From: Bradyrhizobium nivariense
Lineage (GTDB): Bacteria > Pseudomonadota > Alphaproteobacteria > Rhizobiales > Xanthobacteraceae
Direction: 5' to 3'
DNA: 64,000 nt
Assembly: GCF_029846715.1 (NCBI RefSeq)
Contig: NZ_JARVWW010000028.1
Span: 40,348-104,347 of the forward strand
Within the stretch, counting starts at the first letter, position 1. Every line of letters starts with the position of its first letter. This document shows, piece after piece, positions 25,974 to 33,327 of this stretch. The notes under the pieces were generated by a model. It worked only from the letters and a program-made list of their open reading frames with translations. It did no database searches and had not been told where the DNA came from. Position numbers and translations under genes: made by a program.

Positions 25974-27083
25974 ATGATGATAGATCCCAACTGGGCGTCG
26001 CCGCCAGGCGAGACTATTCGAAGACTGCTCGCAACTCGTGAAGTGGCCCCGGAAGAGTTAGCCGATAGAATAGGACTTCCAACCGATCAGTTCGAAGCTT
26101 TGATCTCGGGACAATCACGGATCACTTTAGCGATCGCTGAAGCGTTGGCAGAAATCCTTGGTTCGTCTTCTAGATTTTGGCTTGCGCGCGACAAGAGCTA
26201 CGTCCGAGAACTTGCACGGCTGGGCGCTACCGGACCTGCTGATGAAGAGTCCTGGGTAGCGACGATGCCGACCAAGAGCATGAAGCGATACGGCTGGTTG
26301 CCGCAGACTGCTCGCGGAAGCTCGTTGCGCTCACACTTGCTGGCGTTTTTTGATTGCGCAAGCCTTCAAGAATGGGGCACTCGATACTCAAGCGGCGTTG
26401 GCGAAGTCGCCTTCAGAACATCGTTAGTCTTCCCGGCAGACGGCATGGCAACTCTGGTGTGGTTGCGTGCTGGCGAAAAACAAGCCGACATGTTGGGGCT
26501 CGGTAAATATGACCCGCAAGGCTTCAAGACAATTCTACCTGCATTGCGGAAGCTATCCGCGTTCAAGCACCCGAAAAGTTATCTCGCACGCATCCAATCT
26601 GCCTGTAGCGCGGTCGGTGTAGCGGTTACCAGCTCACGGGCACCTGACGGCTGCCGTGCGAGCGGCGCGTCTTGGTTTAATCGAAACGGAAACCCTGTTA
26701 TCCACCTTAGCTTTCGACACCTATCTGAGGATCACCTTTGGTTCACATTCTTCCACGAAGCAGGCCATGTTGTACTACACGGGCAAAGCCACATAGATGG
26801 TGAGGGCGCTAGCATCATAGCCGCCGATCAATCAGATAGAGAGGCGGAGGCAAATGAGTTTGCCCAAAATGCGATATTGCCCCTTCAGATTCGAGAGCGC
26901 TTGATGACGGCCCGACCCAACCGCGCAGCGATCATTGCGGCAGCGAGGGAGTCTCATGTGACGCCGGGCATTATCGTTGGGCAACTAGAGAATGCTGGCG
27001 CTCTCCCACACGGCAAGATGTCGTTCCTCAAGCGCCGATACCACTGGGAAGAGGACCCCTATATTCCAGCAATACGCGACTAG
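25974..27083 (+). CDS. XRE-family regulator fused to IrrE/ImmA peptidase (HigA-like)
   Basis: A 369-residue protein. Residues 15-70 form a HigA-type XRE domain (ELADRIGLPTDQFEALISGQ, AEALAEILGSSSRFWL). The C-terminal half has an IrrE-like peptidase with FFHEAGHVVLHG (HExxH) and the third-ligand helix REAEANEFAQNAILP. Such COG3093/COG2856 fusions act as antitoxins or stress regulators that degrade a partner repressor. ATG 25974 follows AGGGG; an in-frame ATG 30 bp upstream overlaps the previous gene. It ends convergently with a 4-bp overlap into the gene on the other strand. Confidence 0.8.
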   Translation: MMIDPNWASPPGETIRRLLATREVAPEELADRIGLPTDQFEALISGQSRITLAIAEALAEILGSSSRFWLARDKSYVRELARLGATGPADEESWVATMPTKSMKRYGWLPQTARGSSLRSHLLAFFDCASLQEWGTRYSSGVGEVAFRTSLVFPADGMATLVWLRAGEKQADMLGLGKYDPQGFKTILPALRKLSAFKHPKSYLARIQSACSAVGVAVTSSRAPDGCRASGASWFNRNGNPVIHLSFRHLSEDHLWFTFFHEAGHVVLHGQSHIDGEGASIIAADQSDREAEANEFAQNAILPLQIRERLMTARPNRAAIIAAARESHVTPGIIVGQLENAGALPHGKMSFLKRRYHWEEDPYIPAIRD

Positions 27084-28015
27084 CCACGAAAATATTCGTA
27101 TCTGTCTGGTTGTTTTTGCCAGTTACACAAACTGTCTTCGATCACCTGCTTTCCGACATTCAGATAATCATCGAGTGCGTCCACTTTTGCCTGGACCGCT
27201 TTCGCAGATACAGAGTGGGCTCTATCTTTGTAGAAGAGCAACTTTGCTCCAGCTAGTGGACCTGTAGCGCCAACAAGGTACGTACTACCAGCCTCAATAG
27301 GCGCTATGTGGAGCTTGCTCAGCATGGTGAGGAAATCAAATTTACCGAGGCGCCCAAAGCCAGACACAGCGTCAAGCGACTTATAGAGAACGTCGAACGC
27401 CTCAGTCGGGTTCTGCCCATGCGCCTCGTGAACAGCTTTAATGAGCTGCGGAAAGCCGCCTCTAGAGAATTGCCAATCGTAGAACGAGCGAAACGTGCGA
27501 TCGATAACCTCTGGCGCTTTGCTTTGATATTGCCGATGGTTCGAATACCGTCCAGAACGTTTCATGTCCGACAATGCGTCTCGCTGACTCGTGAGCATTG
27601 CAAGAAAACTACCGGGCGCTTGACCGTAGGCTTTCGTGGTCCAAATTGGCCCAGCGCCAAACGCGCCGAAAACGTTTGCCGCCAGCTTCCAGCCATCGTC
27701 CTTGTGCTTTCCAAAGTGCGTGGCAACGAACGTCAACCAGACGGCCTCGTCTGTCTCTCCTCGCCTCACAAGGAGCGAAGCTCCCTTGAGAGGATCGAAT
27801 GCGGCTTGATGCGGATCCAATCTACTAGTCGACACACCGCGATCTCTGATCGCGTGAACATAGGCAATCCGTCGCAAGCTCGAAACAATCTGCTTAATAA
27901 GCGTGTCTCGCCAAACGGGACTCTTCAAGCCCGGAAGCTGGCCATTTTCCTGTTCGTACCTAGCAAGGGACGCAGCGATGTCGTCGGTATCACTCTTATG
28001 CATCCCGGCCGGCAT
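27080..28015 (-). CDS. AGPT-pyrophosphorylase-like (alpha-glutamyl/putrescinyl thymine, clade 3) protein
   Basis: About 311 residues. The segment RLDPHQAAFDPLKGASLLVR, WLTFVATHFGKHKDDGW and the region RYSNHRQYQS match my memory of the clade 3 'alpha-glutamyl/putrescinyl thymine pyrophosphorylase' family, whose phage relatives replace a pyrophosphorylated hydroxymethyl-pyrimidine in DNA with an amino acid or polyamine. ATG 28015 has GGGGAAG just upstream; TTG 28027 and ATG 28003 are alternatives. The start overlaps the stop of the thymidylate-synthase-family gene, so the two are translated together. The pairing supports a two-step nucleotide modification, but the substrate and target are inferred. 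Confidence 0.65.
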   Translation of the reverse strand: MPAGMHKSDTDDIAASLARYEQENGQLPGLKSPVWRDTLIKQIVSSLRRIAYVHAIRDRGVSTSRLDPHQAAFDPLKGASLLVRRGETDEAVWLTFVATHFGKHKDDGWKLAANVFGAFGAGPIWTTKAYGQAPGSFLAMLTSQRDALSDMKRSGRYSNHRQYQSKAPEVIDRTFRSFYDWQFSRGGFPQLIKAVHEAHGQNPTEAFDVLYKSLDAVSGFGRLGKFDFLTMLSKLHIAPIEAGSTYLVGATGPLAGAKLLFYKDRAHSVSAKAVQAKVDALDDYLNVGKQVIEDSLCNWQKQPDRYEYFRG

Positions 28016-29054
28016 CGGCTTCCCCAAACAAATCGCCGCCTTGCCTATTAGTGCCAGACTTCTTCGCGATTCGATCTAAAATATATAGCTGATACGTGGG
28101 ACAGACGATATCGGCTAGTAGATCCTCCAATTTGTTCGGCGGCTGACCGGTCTTGTCCATTGCGTAGGCTTTAATGAGCCTAATGAGATCTGCCCAATAC
28201 GGATCTAGATCAGCTTCGATCTCATGATCGTGGCGGCCGTTACGAATATTACTTTCTGCCCTCAAGACTTGCCGGATCGCTGGCCACGGGTTTCCCATCG
28301 GCATAGCAGGCATCGAGACGATCTCGTGTAGTCCCTCGTCTAGATATTGTTGAGCCCGAGATCTTGAATCAAGCTTCTCGTTATCATCATAAAGATGCAG
28401 GCTGGCCACAGAATGTAGGTAGCTCCCAAGCTCCACCCCAAGCTCACGGGCGGCGATCTCTTGGAGCATGGTAAAGGAGAAAATGTCGTGCGGGAGACCG
28501 AGGAACGCATCATTCGAACGCATATGTGTATGCAGTGAAACGTTGTTGTCCCTTATGACGAACTGAAGCGTGCATGTGCAAGGAACGTCGTTGGTCGTGC
28601 GGGCCGCATCGTCGTTCGAGAAAATCTGTATCAGTGCATTCCTAGTTCCGTTCCGCTTTTTCAAGGTCTCGATTATACGTTCCCATTGATCACTCGCTGG
28701 ATTCTCACCGTTACCGCGTTCGACACTGAAGATACGCGGCCCATAGGCGCCATTCAGCGTACGACTGTCATCGGAGAACTCGTGATAATCGCGGATGTAA
28801 TACTGAATGAAGTCAAGGGAATTACTTGCAGCGAGATACCACATCAGCTCTCCAAGAGGGCTGAACACCCGAGCGCGTCCCATCGATCTGCCGAGGCGCG
28901 CTCGCGGATTGGTAAGTTCAAGTAGCGCGCCGAACACCTCCGTGCTCTTGCCCTTGCGCGACGAAACTTTAAAATTGCCAGTGCTTCGCGATAGCAGGCG
29001 CCTGAAGACCGCTCGCATCAGATCGTCAATACTATCTGCCTTGGCGTGAAACAC
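27996..29054 (-). CDS. Thymidylate-synthase-superfamily pyrimidine (hydroxy)methylase, dCMP-type active site
   Basis: A 352-residue member of the thymidylate synthase fold. The catalytic Cys159 lies in DVPCTCTLQF and the phosphate-binding Arg in HMRSNDAFLGLP. The next residues read HDI: Asp190 sits where true thymidylate synthases have Asn177 (E. coli numbering). Asp at this position is the hallmark of dCMP hydroxymethylases, and N-to-D mutants of thymidylate synthase switch to dCMP. The folate-pocket HLYDDN also differs from the usual HxYxNH. The start is GTG 29054. It is first in the operon with the AGPT-like gene. A plain housekeeping ThyA is unlikely because of these changes and the island location. 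Confidence 0.75.
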   Translation of the reverse strand: MFHAKADSIDDLMRAVFRRLLSRSTGNFKVSSRKGKSTEVFGALLELTNPRARLGRSMGRARVFSPLGELMWYLAASNSLDFIQYYIRDYHEFSDDSRTLNGAYGPRIFSVERGNGENPASDQWERIIETLKKRNGTRNALIQIFSNDDAARTTNDVPCTCTLQFVIRDNNVSLHTHMRSNDAFLGLPHDIFSFTMLQEIAARELGVELGSYLHSVASLHLYDDNEKLDSRSRAQQYLDEGLHEIVSMPAMPMGNPWPAIRQVLRAESNIRNGRHDHEIEADLDPYWADLIRLIKAYAMDKTGQPPNKLEDLLADIVCPTYQLYILDRIAKKSGTNRQGGDLFGEADAGRDA

Positions 29055-29212
29055 GGTCTGCGAATCCCACTCTGCCCTTACGCGAGGATGCAGGGCGATG
29101 CGAAGAGCTTAACTGCCCCCCTCAACTCAACCTAGTAGATACCCGCCAGATTCGTTGCAACGTTTGCGGCAAGAGGGTGCACGAAAAATGCCGCCTTTCA
29201 TGGGAGGATTAG

Positions 29213-29284
29213 GGTGACAGTGCACTCAATGACTCTGGCCGCTTTCGCAGATTCGAAGGGCTCATGAATTAGGTGCACTGGCAC
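29213..29284 (+). repeat. Dispersed repeat, copy 1 (upstream of TS-like gene)
   Basis: This segment shares TGCACTC, ATGACTC, CCGCTTTCGCAG, CTCATG and AGGTGCACT-type blocks with 31780-31866, in the same orientation. Each copy lies about 140-160 bp upstream of a leftward operon (TS-like and PLD-like). It contains internal GTGCAC palindromes. It could be a shared operator, or a direct repeat bounding the 2.5-kb cassette between the copies. Confidence 0.5.
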
Positions 29285-29345
29285 AGTAATGCTGGACCGC
29301 TCTTAAATTGGAAACCTTGTCGGACGTTTTCCCGCTCCTTTACAA

Positions 29346-29828
29346 TCAACGGAACAATCTCAAAATCATTTCCGTGAGAGCGGCAGCTATCCGAGCGATG
29401 ACTCCGAATTCAACCAAGTTAACGGCAACCGACGCCAATGCCACACTAAATATCTGAAATGGGTGTTTTCGCACATATCGCTTAATCGACCCTAGTCCAT
29501 TTGGCTTTGCGGACTTCGCCGAATCGAGTGCGAGCCCTTCAGCGACGGGTCTCCATTCGGGGCCCCCAATACTACGCAGCCGCTCGAGTTGCTCATTCGT
29601 CAGGGTTATTTGGTCACAGAGATCAAGCGCGACATGAAGCGGCGATTCGTGATAGACGAGGATCTGTTGCTCTACAGGTGCGTAGTTTACGCGCTTCTCG
29701 TACTGAAAAGCGAGAGCTCGGTCACCCTCCATTATAACGGAGACAAGCCACTCGATCTCGCTCCAAAATTTCTCGGTGTGTGGGCCGAAATTGGCGATGA
29801 AGTTTTCGGGCGTAATGGAGACTGTCAT
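29346..29828 (-). CDS. Unrecognised protein with C-terminal membrane segment, partner of DUF3990 gene
   Basis: A 160-residue protein. The first 100 residues are soluble and helical. Residues about 122-158 contain hydrophobic stretches (FQIFSVALASVAVNLVEFGV and ARIAAALTEMILRLF) that suggest a C-terminal membrane anchor. It overlaps the upstream ART-like gene by 4 bp (ATGA-type), so both are made together. It may anchor or neutralise the ART-like protein; no family was recognised. Confidence 0.55.
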   Translation of the reverse strand: MTVSITPENFIANFGPHTEKFWSEIEWLVSVIMEGDRALAFQYEKRVNYAPVEQQILVYHESPLHVALDLCDQITLTNEQLERLRSIGGPEWRPVAEGLALDSAKSAKPNGLGSIKRYVRKHPFQIFSVALASVAVNLVEFGVIARIAAALTEMILRLFR

Positions 29829-30364
29829 AGCATATCTCGGGGCAGTTGACCGTCGTTTGCCGTTGCGATGTCGTCGACCGCGGGTTCAGGCAGCGCCGAA
29901 GCCGCCACATCGCTATGAAAGCTTATCTGATCGGCATTTTGGACAACCATTGTTTGTCCTTTCAGCGTTACGGGGCCATACACAACATCGTAGAGCTGCT
30001 GCGAACCTGGTCGCTGATGAGGCGCAATTCCTCCTCGGCAATCAGCAACCAGATTATAGAATGGTGTGTCAGCAAGAACAAAGCACAGGGAGTCGAGCGA
30101 TGCGAGCCATTCACGGTCCAGCTCAAACTTTAGAATAAGAGCTTTGGACCTCCTTCTGTCAGCTTTCACGTTGGCCCAGTTTCGTGCCTGTTCCAGCGAA
30201 GTAGTAAGGTAGAAGCCTTTCCCAAAGTCAGTAGTCGGGCGGCACACATCTAGATCAACCGTAAAACCCACGAGCAACTGACCCTTGACCGGATTGTAAC
30301 TCGATAGCGACCTAAAATCGGTTCCATGATAAGCCACCAGCGGAGCATTGTTCCAAAGCGGCAT
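29825..30364 (-). CDS. DUF3990-type ADP-ribosyltransferase-like protein
   Basis: A 179-residue protein with the DUF3990 pattern related to ADP-ribosyltransferases. AYHGTDFRSL near residue 11 carries the NAD-binding H-G/Y-H-G type motif, and DFGKGFYLTTSLEQARNWA near 46-64 is the characteristic F-G-x-G-F-Y-x-T helix. YNLVADCRGG and QLYDVVYGPV follow. The predicted activity is ADP-ribosylation of an unknown target, as a toxin or phage-defence effector. The downstream membrane-anchored protein overlaps it and is a candidate antitoxin or partner. Another short reading frame lies just upstream at 30403-30558. Confidence 0.65.
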   Translation of the reverse strand: MPLWNNAPLVAYHGTDFRSLSSYNPVKGQLLVGFTVDLDVCRPTTDFGKGFYLTTSLEQARNWANVKADRRRSKALILKFELDREWLASLDSLCFVLADTPFYNLVADCRGGIAPHQRPGSQQLYDVVYGPVTLKGQTMVVQNADQISFHSDVAASALPEPAVDDIATANDGQLPRDML

Positions 30365-30402
30365 AAACTAGTCTCCTATGGAAATAGCGTCAGTTTGTCG
30401 TT

Positions 30403-30558
30403 TCAATACATCGGCAGATGATATGCCGCCTCGGAAACCGCGTCGAACGGACACGCGCCTTTCTCGTAAAAGATGCTCCAAGCGTAATCCATTTGGACGC
30501 CAAAATTGCAGCCTCCATCCTCGCGTAGAACATCCAGGATCAGCCTGAATGCCGATCA
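30403..30558 (-). other. Short coding-like frame upstream of the ART-like gene
   Basis: About 50 codons end at 30403 with protein-like content (FRLILDVLREDGGCNFGVQ, then ACPFDAVSEAAYHLPMY), 39 bp before the ART-like start. The only ATG would give 28 residues; a non-ATG start or a truncated gene is possible. DUF3990 genes elsewhere are often preceded by a small gene, which makes it worth recording. Confidence 0.3.
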
Positions 30559-30559
30559 C

Positions 30560-30577
30560 GGTGACAGCACTGTCACC
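30560..30577. promoter_or_regulatory. Perfect 18-bp palindrome (GGTGACAG-CA-CTGTCACC)
   Basis: Two exact 8-bp arms with a 2-bp centre lie between the end of the PLD-like gene and the small frame before the ART-like gene. The 2-bp spacer is too short for a good RNA hairpin, so a dimeric protein operator is more likely. No second copy was noticed in the window. Confidence 0.4.
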
Positions 30578-30629
30578 GGAATTCCTAAGACTTCATGGCG
30601 TGATCATTGCGTTTTCGCGGCTGACTGTT

Positions 30630-31643
30630 TCAACCACCACCACGACGGGACAGGCCGCAAATTCTTGCGACTGCCCCGATCTCCAGCAGCTGGCCCGGAC
30701 GTCTTCTCGCCGCTCTGAATAGGCGCTCACCGTGTCTCTCAACGCCCCGCCTTTCGTCATTCGAGAGCTTGAATGAGCGAGATCCGACGAGCACCGAAGG
30801 AGTTCTATAGGCGAACTGTACTTCGCTTTCGGAGAGCTTCACGACTCCGCCTCCCCACACACGATAGATGCCTTCGAATTTCGGCTTCTTTTGTTTCATG
30901 TACGAGCAGTCGATGAGCCATGCGCCCGCTGGCATTTTGTGCCAATCCTCATAGGCTGCCATCGCGCTCGAATTTACCATTAGCCCGTCGGCAAAGCGCT
31001 CCGCTCGTTTTAGAGACCTCCATTTCCGCTCCGCGGTCGCAGCCTCACGGCTGACGTCCTCGTCGTACATGGCAAGGAAGATCTTCTGGTCGCAAAATGC
31101 AGCGGGATCCTCCACGAAGGCCCTCAGCAGCGACTTGCTTTGGATCGAAAGGATCTTCGTGGCCCGCGCCCGTTCTTTCCATTTGAGGTCCGCATCTTTG
31201 AGGCCCTGATCTGTGACAGGCTTCGCTTGTCTCCAGAGATCGTCGAAATATTCTCCGACGCTACGAAGCAAGTCCTTCTGGTCGAACCAAAGGTTGGCTT
31301 CGCGCCATCCCTTGGCTGCAGTGGCATCGATGACGAGACCGTTGCCGGACACATTCGACGAACCGATCACCGCCGCTTTCGGCGACCAGTAGATCTTCGC
31401 ATGGAGCTGTTGGTGCGTCTTGACCTTGAACCTCTTCTTCAAGGCCCGAAGTTTACGGATCTCTTTCGGATTGCATGCGCCGGACTCAAGATTGCAGATT
31501 ATGCGGCCGTTCTTCGCGCCACTCAGGGACAGCGTCTTGGCGCCACCGGCTCCCCAGAAGGCGACAGCGATGCGCAGGTCTTTGCAACCTCTGGCAATCT
31601 TCCGGATCGGCGGGATGACGCTTTTTTCGTCGTGTAATTGCAT
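30630..31643 (-). CDS. PLD-superfamily protein with one HKD motif
   Basis: A 337-residue protein. The N-terminal third is a PLD-like phosphodiesterase half-domain: LHAKIYWSPKAAVIGSSNVS near residues 80-100 supplies H-x-K and G-S-S-N. A Trp/Lys-rich second half lacks an obvious second HKD, so activity would require a dimer, as in BfiI- or Nuc-type enzymes. The C-terminal 60 residues are basic. The start is ATG 31643. Dispersed repeat copy 2 lies 137 bp upstream. It is likely a restriction-like or defence nuclease, unrelated in sequence to the larger PLD-like protein at 15217-17778. Confidence 0.7.
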   Translation of the reverse strand: MQLHDEKSVIPPIRKIARGCKDLRIAVAFWGAGGAKTLSLSGAKNGRIICNLESGACNPKEIRKLRALKKRFKVKTHQQLHAKIYWSPKAAVIGSSNVSGNGLVIDATAAKGWREANLWFDQKDLLRSVGEYFDDLWRQAKPVTDQGLKDADLKWKERARATKILSIQSKSLLRAFVEDPAAFCDQKIFLAMYDEDVSREAATAERKWRSLKRAERFADGLMVNSSAMAAYEDWHKMPAGAWLIDCSYMKQKKPKFEGIYRVWGGGVVKLSESEVQFAYRTPSVLVGSRSFKLSNDERRGVERHGERLFRAARRRPGQLLEIGAVARICGLSRRGGG

Positions 31644-31779
31644 AATTTCGTTTTATCCAGAAAATGTAAAATTTGTTGATTCGCGTTAAGCGGGAAATTG
31701 TGGTCTAGCAGCCGAGCGAGAGCAAGTGATACTAAGCGCTACGTTGTGAACAGCCCTTGGGCAAATCGAGAGCCCACGG

Positions 31780-31866
31780 CGACAATGCACTCGATGACTC
31801 CGCCGCTTTCGCAGTGCACTCTCAATGCATGAGCTCGAAAGCTCGTGGATTAAGTGCACTATCACC
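31780..31866 (+). repeat. Dispersed repeat, copy 2 (upstream of small PLD-like gene)
   Basis: It carries the same ordered blocks as 29213-29284, with an additional GCAGTGCACTCTCAATGC insertion in the middle. The gap 31644-31929 holds no gene otherwise. Function is uncertain: operator or cassette boundary. Confidence 0.5.
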
Positions 31867-31929
31867 GCAATCCGTAAACGAACCGCGCACCGTTGCCGGC
31901 CGCGCATTCCCGCGGGCCGTCTCGCGGCG

Positions 31930-32002
31930 GGGCCTGTAGCTCAATGGTTAGAGCCGGCCGCTCATAACAGTCTGGTTGCAGGTTCGAGTCCTGCCGCACA
32001 TA
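31930..32002 (+). tRNA. tRNA-Met(CAT)-like gene with disrupted acceptor stem
   Basis: The sequence folds as a tRNA. It has a 5' acceptor strand GGGCCTG, D arm GCTC/GAGC, anticodon arm with CAT at 31963-31965, variable loop TGGTT and T arm GCAGG/CCTGC. The 3' acceptor strand should be CGGGCCC-A-CCA but reads CGCACAT, leaving about three of seven pairs, and one anticodon-stem pair is C-A. It is probably non-functional. The missing 3' end is found at 25355-25399, so recombination within the 3' half explains both pieces. Confidence 0.6.
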
Positions 32003-32287
32003 GGGGAAATCGCTCGCACCAGATTTTTGACTGGTCTCCTTCGCCCTGCGGTTCTGTGGCGCCATTACCTCGTGCGGTTGAACGCCCCATGATAGCTCGC
32101 CACTAGGCGTATTTCTTTTCTACTCAGCCTGCCAAGGCGTTCTTCTAGTCAACCGCAACTGCGGCTGCCCACCTGAAGTCATAATGAGCGCCCAACAACT
32201 TCATTGTGACAACAGCGAAGAACGCAGATGATTTGCAACAACGTTCTGGTCGAGAACACTCTATTGAACGCGTCATGATGCTGCCTT

Positions 32288-32488
32288 CTAGCGCTGATGA
32301 CCGAGCCGGATTCCAAGCTTGAGCGCCTTTTGGCGGAGTGAGCCTTCGGATCGCTTGGTGAGCTTCGCAATTTTCGCAACCGGAGTCTTCGCTTTTGAAT
32401 GAGCGCGCAGCTCCTTCAAGTCAGCCTTTGTGTATTCGCGACGCACAGTTTTCTTCTTCGTAGCCGTGCTCTTTGCCTTCTTCGCCAC
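32288..32488 (-). CDS. Small basic protein
   Basis: A 66-residue Lys/Arg-rich protein (MAKKAKSTATKKKTVRREYT). The C-terminal half could form an HTH-like helix pair (LKELRAHSKAKTPVAKIAKL). The start is preceded by GAGGAGC, a good RBS. Similar short basic proteins occur in rhizobial genomes as putative DNA-binding or histone-like proteins, but I cannot name a family. Confidence 0.6.
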   Translation of the reverse strand: MAKKAKSTATKKKTVRREYTKADLKELRAHSKAKTPVAKIAKLTKRSEGSLRQKALKLGIRLGHQR

Positions 32489-32958
32489 TTTTAGCTCCTC
32501 GATTCGAGAGTGGGCGTACTAGCACAGGCGCATTGAGGCGCAACTATCCATCATTTGACTTTGGTCGGATCCTTGAACTCTCTCGTGACGTCAGTATTGC
32601 AGTCGATTTGCCCGACCTGTCTGATTGTTCCGGCAATCAGTCGATCGAAGAACCTAAGAGCTTTGATCTACGTTCTTCTCTGCCGCATTTGCCGGCTACG
32701 GCATGCACGATGCCTATGACCCTGCAAGAGTTCCGGACGCGGCTCGACCTGTCTGCGCCCTCACGCGATCCGTAGGCGGGGAGAAAGCTTCTTCTCGCTT
32801 TACAAAAATGCTTTGGCTAGCCATTCCGCGGACAGGAACGATTCGTCCTATTTGCACGCCACAGCTACCCAGCCGCAATATCTGTGCTCGCGATCCCTTT
32901 CTTGCTTGAGAAGCCTTGAACCTAATGCCCTAGACCAATCACCGTCCAGGGCAAAGGC
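32489..32958. other. 470-bp gap without a supported gene
   Basis: Two short open frames on the plus strand lack RBS, motifs and normal codon use. The region separates the small basic gene from the HTH gene and integrase. I see no hairpin, tRNA piece or IS end. Confidence 0.5.
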
Positions 32959-33327
32959 ATGAGCGGCAAGGGCGAAGCGACTCGGATCGAGCGATTAAGG
33001 GCGCCGAATAGTCTGGATAAGCCGCTCGCGGCGAAGCGCCGTCGCAAGAACCGTGGCATGCCCCCACCCGCGACGTTCGATATCGATACGCTGCCGGGCA
33101 GCTCCAACTTGACCGCATTAGAGGCGGCAGCGGTCATCCGGCGCACGCCCGGTGCACTTGAGCAGTGGCGGCGCGATCCGAACCATCCGCTGAAATGGCG
33201 CTACGTCGATGGCCGGCCCCTCTATCGTGTCGATGCGGTGCGGGCCTATCTGGCCAAGTGCGATAAGACGACTAGGACGCCTCGGCCGCATAATGCTCAC
33301 GGAGACGGCCGAGCAGCTCGGCCTTGA
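32959..33327 (+). CDS. AlpA/excisionase-like helix-turn-helix protein
   Basis: A 122-residue protein with a basic N-terminus (KPLAAKRRRKNRGMPPPAT) and a winged-HTH core (LTALEAAAVIRRTPGALEQW, WRYVDGRPLYRVDAVRAYL), the pattern of AlpA/Xis-like helpers of P4-type integrases. Its 3' end overlaps the convergent integrase gene by 56 bp, so the two may interfere at the RNA level. It probably controls integrase expression or excision of the island. Confidence 0.65.
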   Translation: MSGKGEATRIERLRAPNSLDKPLAAKRRRKNRGMPPPATFDIDTLPGSSNLTALEAAAVIRRTPGALEQWRRDPNHPLKWRYVDGRPLYRVDAVRAYLAKCDKTTRTPRPHNAHGDGRAARP

